A stretch of 21,109 bases of DNA from Hemicentrotus pulcherrimus (taxonomy: Eukaryota > Echinodermata > Echinoidea > Camarodonta > Strongylocentrotidae), in contig BEXV01000328.1 in NCBI GenBank assembly GCA_003118195.1, positions 178,144 through 199,252 on the forward strand. Reading direction: 5' to 3'. Positions 11,301-17,300 of the stretch are shown here, piece after piece. Under the pieces are notes generated by a model that did no database searches, was not told the origin of the DNA, and saw nothing but the letters and a program-made list of their open reading frames with translations. The translations under genes were made by a program, and so were the position numbers. The first letter of the stretch is position 1. Each line of letters begins with the position of its first letter.

Positions 11301-14300
11301 TTTACAAATATATCATATATTATTTGTTTTCACAGCCATGAAATCAAGGACTAAAATGAGAAAGGAGGAAATCCAAATTTTTACCTGAAGAGTGAAACAT
11401 AGAGCTGCATTCTTGGGTTGGAATATTTCTCAAATGAGCTGAGAACACTGAACATGTAAGGCAACGTCAGGTTGTAACCACTGATAACCAGAGGAATAGC
11501 TAGCTCTCGTATCACCGTCAGTCCAGAATCTATCTCCTGTTATTCAAAGGAAACCATTATGACATGGTGGAAAATGTAGTTATGGTCACTGAACATGTAA
11601 GGCAGCGTCGGGTAGCAGTCATATAACTGATGGCTAGAGGTACGGTTATCTCCCGTACTATGCTCAATGCAGAATCTTTCTCCTCTATATTGATTAAAAC
11701 CATTTTAAAACTAAAACTGCTGGGAACCCCATTCATTTATAAAAAAACTGCCTAGGATGTGGACTTTCAATGAAAAGCAGTATGTCCTTCAAATTTAACC
11801 ATGAAACATTTCAAATCAAATCTAAAATGAGTACTTAATATGACTGGATACAAAAGTCCCAACACTAAGCACAGATTGACATTAAGCCCTAACGTATGAT
11901 CAACTAGCATTTATTACTACTCCAATGCCGGAACATATCAAGAATTTTTGTTGTTGTTAATCTACATATACATTGCACAGATTTCTACAATGTTAATACA
12001 AATGTTTGTGTCAAATTTATTAATCGAATTCAGTTAGGAGTCTTGTTTAAAACTGACAGGGTCTAAGCTTATTTTATGTTTCACTAGGCTCTTTCAAACT
12101 GTTTGACAATGCCTTGTAAATGAGAGAACAATATGACATAACTTACCGCTACCACACTATCGTACATATAGTGTATGAGATACGAGGCACCTGCTATGAT
12201 TGCAAAGACGATGATGTTGATGGTGAGACGTAACAAATAGATACCAAATTTTTTACAGCAGCCAATACTATCTGAGCTGTGATGAGATGTGAGGGCTTCC
12301 TACAAGATAGAAGGAAACATTGTCAGGTGAAAATTAAATCAACAATGCATATCTACATTTAGACAAACAATGCCACATTGCAGTTATCATTATCATTACG
12401 TATGATACTAATTACAAAATGGTATTATTTAACATACAAATCGCATCTAAAACTTCCTGCAAGAAGGCCATTATTACCATTGATAGTACGTAGCTATTGT
12501 GGCCTTCTTGCGAGCAGCCAACTAAATTAAATACAATCAAGCAATGTCACTTTCCAACTTTGAAATCATTATCCATGAGCTCTCAAAGAAATAATAATCA
12601 TCATGCAGTACCATTATAAGGAATAAATTCTACCAGGTACAATTACATAAGTTAAGATGGAGAGAGCTGAAGATAATAATATATGTGTACATGTACCTTC
12701 TCCAAGCAAGAAGATGATGTGTTTTGCAGAAGAACATTAGAGTGAAAACATTCATAACAGTCAAAACTTCTTTAGTGACTATCTGTATAGAAACCCTGCC
12801 TGACTGTAAAGGCCAGTCTTTGTTTCCTTTAACCAACGTTTCTCATGGAAAACAGGAACCTGTACATTAAGACCACCTGACTATAAAGATTGTTTTTCTA
12901 ATCTTCCTTTAGCTGTCTTTCATTATTAATACAACACTACTATTACATTTCTACTTTACCGGGTACCTCTTCTGCCAGAGCATGAAATAATGAAAGCACT
13001 TGAGTAAGCTACTTGTCCTTCTTAAACATCCTTTAGAAGGGAACTGATTAAAAACAATTACAGGTCTGATATGTATTGTATATCAAATGTAGCCTGATTC
13101 CGTTCCCGCCATCATTACACTATGGTCATAGGTGTTTAGACATGCTTACAGCTAATTCCAGATAGATACTCTTGTTCTTGAGCTTCGCTGTAGACTCCAA
13201 TGTAATACTGTAGTCCCATCCACAGAAAACCTTGGCAGTAAAGAAGTTGTAATGTCGATCACCTGTCACAAAGTACTGCCGATACGCCTTGGACATTCTG
13301 CGAGAGTATAAGAATAACAAAATACAAGTTACATGTACATACAGGCAGGGACCACATTAACTTTCTTTCAAATCAGTGAAATGATTAAGGTCCGTAGGAT
13401 TCCTGTTCATATTTAAAAATTTGGGCCCATATGCAGTTGTTGGTGTCAGGACCTATGTAGGTTTCCTAGTGTAGGGGTGTTGTGGTCGAGTGGATATGTC
13501 AACGGACTGTGGATCACAAGGTCCGCGGTTTGAGTCCCTTCCGCGGCACTAATGTCCTTTGGCAAGACATTAAGTCTTGCTTATACATGTATTACATACA
13601 TGTACATGTTCTGAATGTTATTGATGAAATTCAACAATATCAACAATAAACAAAATCATTTTACCTATCCTACATAAAATTTATATAGAGTCCTGGTTAT
13701 GGTCAATCTTGAGTTCAATTTACACATCATACATGTCTAGACATTATGTGATTCTCTATAATGTTTACTATACAGTACATGTATATTTTGTACTTTGAAC
13801 CTAAATTCTAGTATGTATGAAACATTAATTATTAGAAGCACCTACATGTATTGACATTATTTCCACATCTTTTCCGTTATCATTTAGCCAGCAGTATTCA
13901 ATTTAATAGTCAATTATTTAACCATTATCAGTCAAGATACCATACAGGAAGCTATAGGAACTTCCTGGTTCCTGCATGGCATCCTGATTTCTTGGTTCAT
14001 TTGAGGACAGGGAGCTTCAATGATAACAGTTCTTTAACTCATGGTTGCATGCCTGAAGCTCAATCAAGTGTCTCTAATTGTCATAATATCAAAATATGAA
14101 TTTTAATGCTTTTTGGTATATGTTGTAGTAACATGATCATCAACATTTCAATTAGATATACATGTATTCAAAATGATTGATTTTGGCAACAAAAGCACTT
14201 GGTCTATCAACATAGACAAATTTTGTTCATGACTTTTTGTTCAGATGAAGGCTTCTTCAGATGTGAAGCAGTAAACTGCAGCATTTGTTTTATAATGTGT

Positions 14301-17300
14301 AAATGCATGGTAAAAGTACACAACGCATGTCCTATACATATTCACTTAGCTCTGTGTTCAATGAGATACAAAAATGTGAAGCGTATTGCACTTGCGTCAT
14401 CATAACAAAAACCTGCAGCTGTCTACCACATCATTTCTGAAGGAGACTCCAAAGACTCGTTATTAGCCTGGTAATATGTATGGTTTTGTGTTTCAACTTA
14501 CCCCTGAGTGATAACGATGAGAATGAGTATGAAGATAAGAATGTTTGTGATCAGATACGCCAGTGGCATGCTGTAATAGTTCTTGTTATCTACAGTGAAT
14601 GTCTCGTTGGTATAGTAGCCGCAGTACAGCTCAGTATCCTTGAACCAGCCCTGGTGAACACACAAGGGAAGAGAAACAGTATACATTTATAATTCATTTT
14701 CCCTGGCAATGAGAGATACCGTACATCTCTGTGTATAAGATGAACCCCTAACCAAAAAAAAAAAAAAAAATCTCTTCCCTTCAAATAAGGAACATAATTT
14801 AACTTCATACAGTAGATCCAATCTTTATTCTGAATATGTTATTCATGTTGAGACACAGAGATGGTCGAAAACCACTAAAAAGTAGCATTTTGAGGACTCA
14901 AAATATCATGTATCTGTCTATAAGACGCAACCCCTGACTTCCAAGTTTTTCCGGCGGTAAAAAAGTGTTTCTTATAAACTGAGATTTACAGTACACAACT
15001 ACACATAAAAAAACATGTGAATAATAATTGTAATAACAAATTTATATAGTGCGGCTTTTATACAAAATGTATTCAGCTGAGCTGGTTCAGTGCTCCTCAA
15101 TTGCACTAAGTGGATACATATGGGAGGATATACATTCAACAGCATATATATGAATGTATAAAATTGATTATCTTCTTGAGTAATGGGTTAAAATAGACAC
15201 AAAGATGTATAAGCAAGAAGCTGTAGTTTATCAACAGTTTATAAGAATGGGGGCATTAACAAAAATGGAATCTCAGCCAGTCATAGAGTGATGAAGGATA
15301 GTGATTTTAACATGCCTCAAGATCTTATATTAAAGCACCACCGCACTAGTTTGGCCAGGAGGGATTAAACCTTACTGCATGGTCACTGACAGGTGGTTTT
15401 CTCATCAAATAAGCTCTCAATTAACATAAGAAAAAGAGGATCATGGGGGACCAATGGTCACCAGTTAGGCATTGTTTGCTATATAGAGGGCGCAAGTAGC
15501 TATAAGTAGTGCAGTAGGGCTTTCAGATTAAGTCTTCTGGGTTTAAAGTAACTGAACCTGGCCTGGCCGTCTTGTCTAATGACTTTTATGCATCATATCA
15601 CAATATAACCAAGTTGGATACAGGTTTTTGTGGGCTCTCCTGAAAACTGGCACACATAATTACCCTGATGCCCTGCTTTATATCTAATGACACCCATTCC
15701 TCAGGGTGTTTCATAAAGATTAAGTCAAACTTAACTCTAAGTTGGACTAAAATATTATGGAGAGCCATTTGAAGCCTTATAATGAAACATTTTTAAAAGC
15801 AAGTATTTTTGACTTTTCATAAATTCCACATCATGCAAGAACATGAAATCTTCCATCATAATAGAAAATATGAATGATTTGAATCAACATTTTAATTCTT
15901 TGAAAAATATTTTTTACAAAACATTTTCAAGGATGCTAATGGCTTTTCATATTTGTTAATTCCAACTTAGAGATAAGCTCAAATTAGGATCTTTGTGAAA
16001 CACCCCCCAGGATTTACATTCATTTTAATTGAACACTTACTCCTCCAGTCAGCAGGTCCCATCCTGAGAAGTTCTGAGAGTGCGGAATACTGGCGCTGGG
16101 CTGGTAGATGAGCTGAGGCGTCGTCACAAAACCAAACGTTAGCAGGAAGACGGGGATGTTGAGAAGAAGGAGCCATTTGAGGAGGAGGAAGTAGGATGTG
16201 ACGCCGCTGCCAAAGTTCCCTTCGATCTTCTTGATGGAGCTACGCCACAGCTCCAGGGAGTAGGTGAAGTCAGAAAGGCTCTCAAGGAATGACTCCCATT
16301 TCTGTTGGGATAGAACAAAAAAAAAAGGAATTAATAACAGGTAAATGTAGGTGGTTCAATTGTGAAGACATACCTGGAAAAGCACTGTCCCTTCCTCCAA
16401 ACAGAAATATGAATACCTAGCATTCTTTCCTAACATATTTGATTGACAGCCTTGCATCAAATTTTCATCATAAAGAATAATTCTATCCAAGTATATATTG
16501 CTCGATGAAAGTGCAGAGAAAGAACTACATTTTTAATTTTATTTTATTTTAATGTCTTCCTCAAAATCACATCTTTCTCAAATGATCCCCAATCTGTTCA
16601 TATCAGAATGGGTTTCATCTAAGGCTAGATCTCAAGTTTGAATCCTAATAATTTGTTTTCTTTCTCCATGCTTAGCTTATCTACTTGAATACATCTGGTG
16701 ACTCTATACTTACATATGCCGCTTCATAGAAATACGCTGTACATAACCCGGGTGATTTCTCTTTACTTGTTCTACTTGATCTCCTATTCACTTGCTCTCT
16801 GTAACAAAACATAGCAAATAGAACTTCACTGATTTCATAATCGAATAGATGACTGAAAGATTCACTATACATGTAGTATCTGTTATTTGATCTTCCTGAG
16901 GGATGAACTGATATATACAGTGAAACCTGTCTATAAAGACCACCCAAGGGAGACAAAGAAAAGTGGTCTTCATGTACAGGTTCCTATAGTACATGTTTCA
17001 ATGGGAAACTATTTTCAAGGGAAACACAAAAATGTGGTCTTTGTAGACAGGTGGTCTCTCTATACAGGTGGTCACTGAAGCAGGTTTGATTGTACTAGTA
17101 TAGACTGAGTAATTCATATTTGATGAACTAACCAATGGATTGACTGGTAAGTTGATTGATATTTGATATAGGGAAAATGAAATTTATGAAATTGATATAA
17201 AATTGAAGTAAATTTAGAGTTCTGGAAATGACAGAAAAGAAATTCATACAGTACATAATCACATAAAATGTATATTTAAGATATTGAAGATGGCAGATAA

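Noticed and set aside
13475..13550. Functional tRNA gene
   Set aside because: A- and B-boxes are present, but the sequence continues into a body shared with the SINE at 6352, so it is a SINE head.
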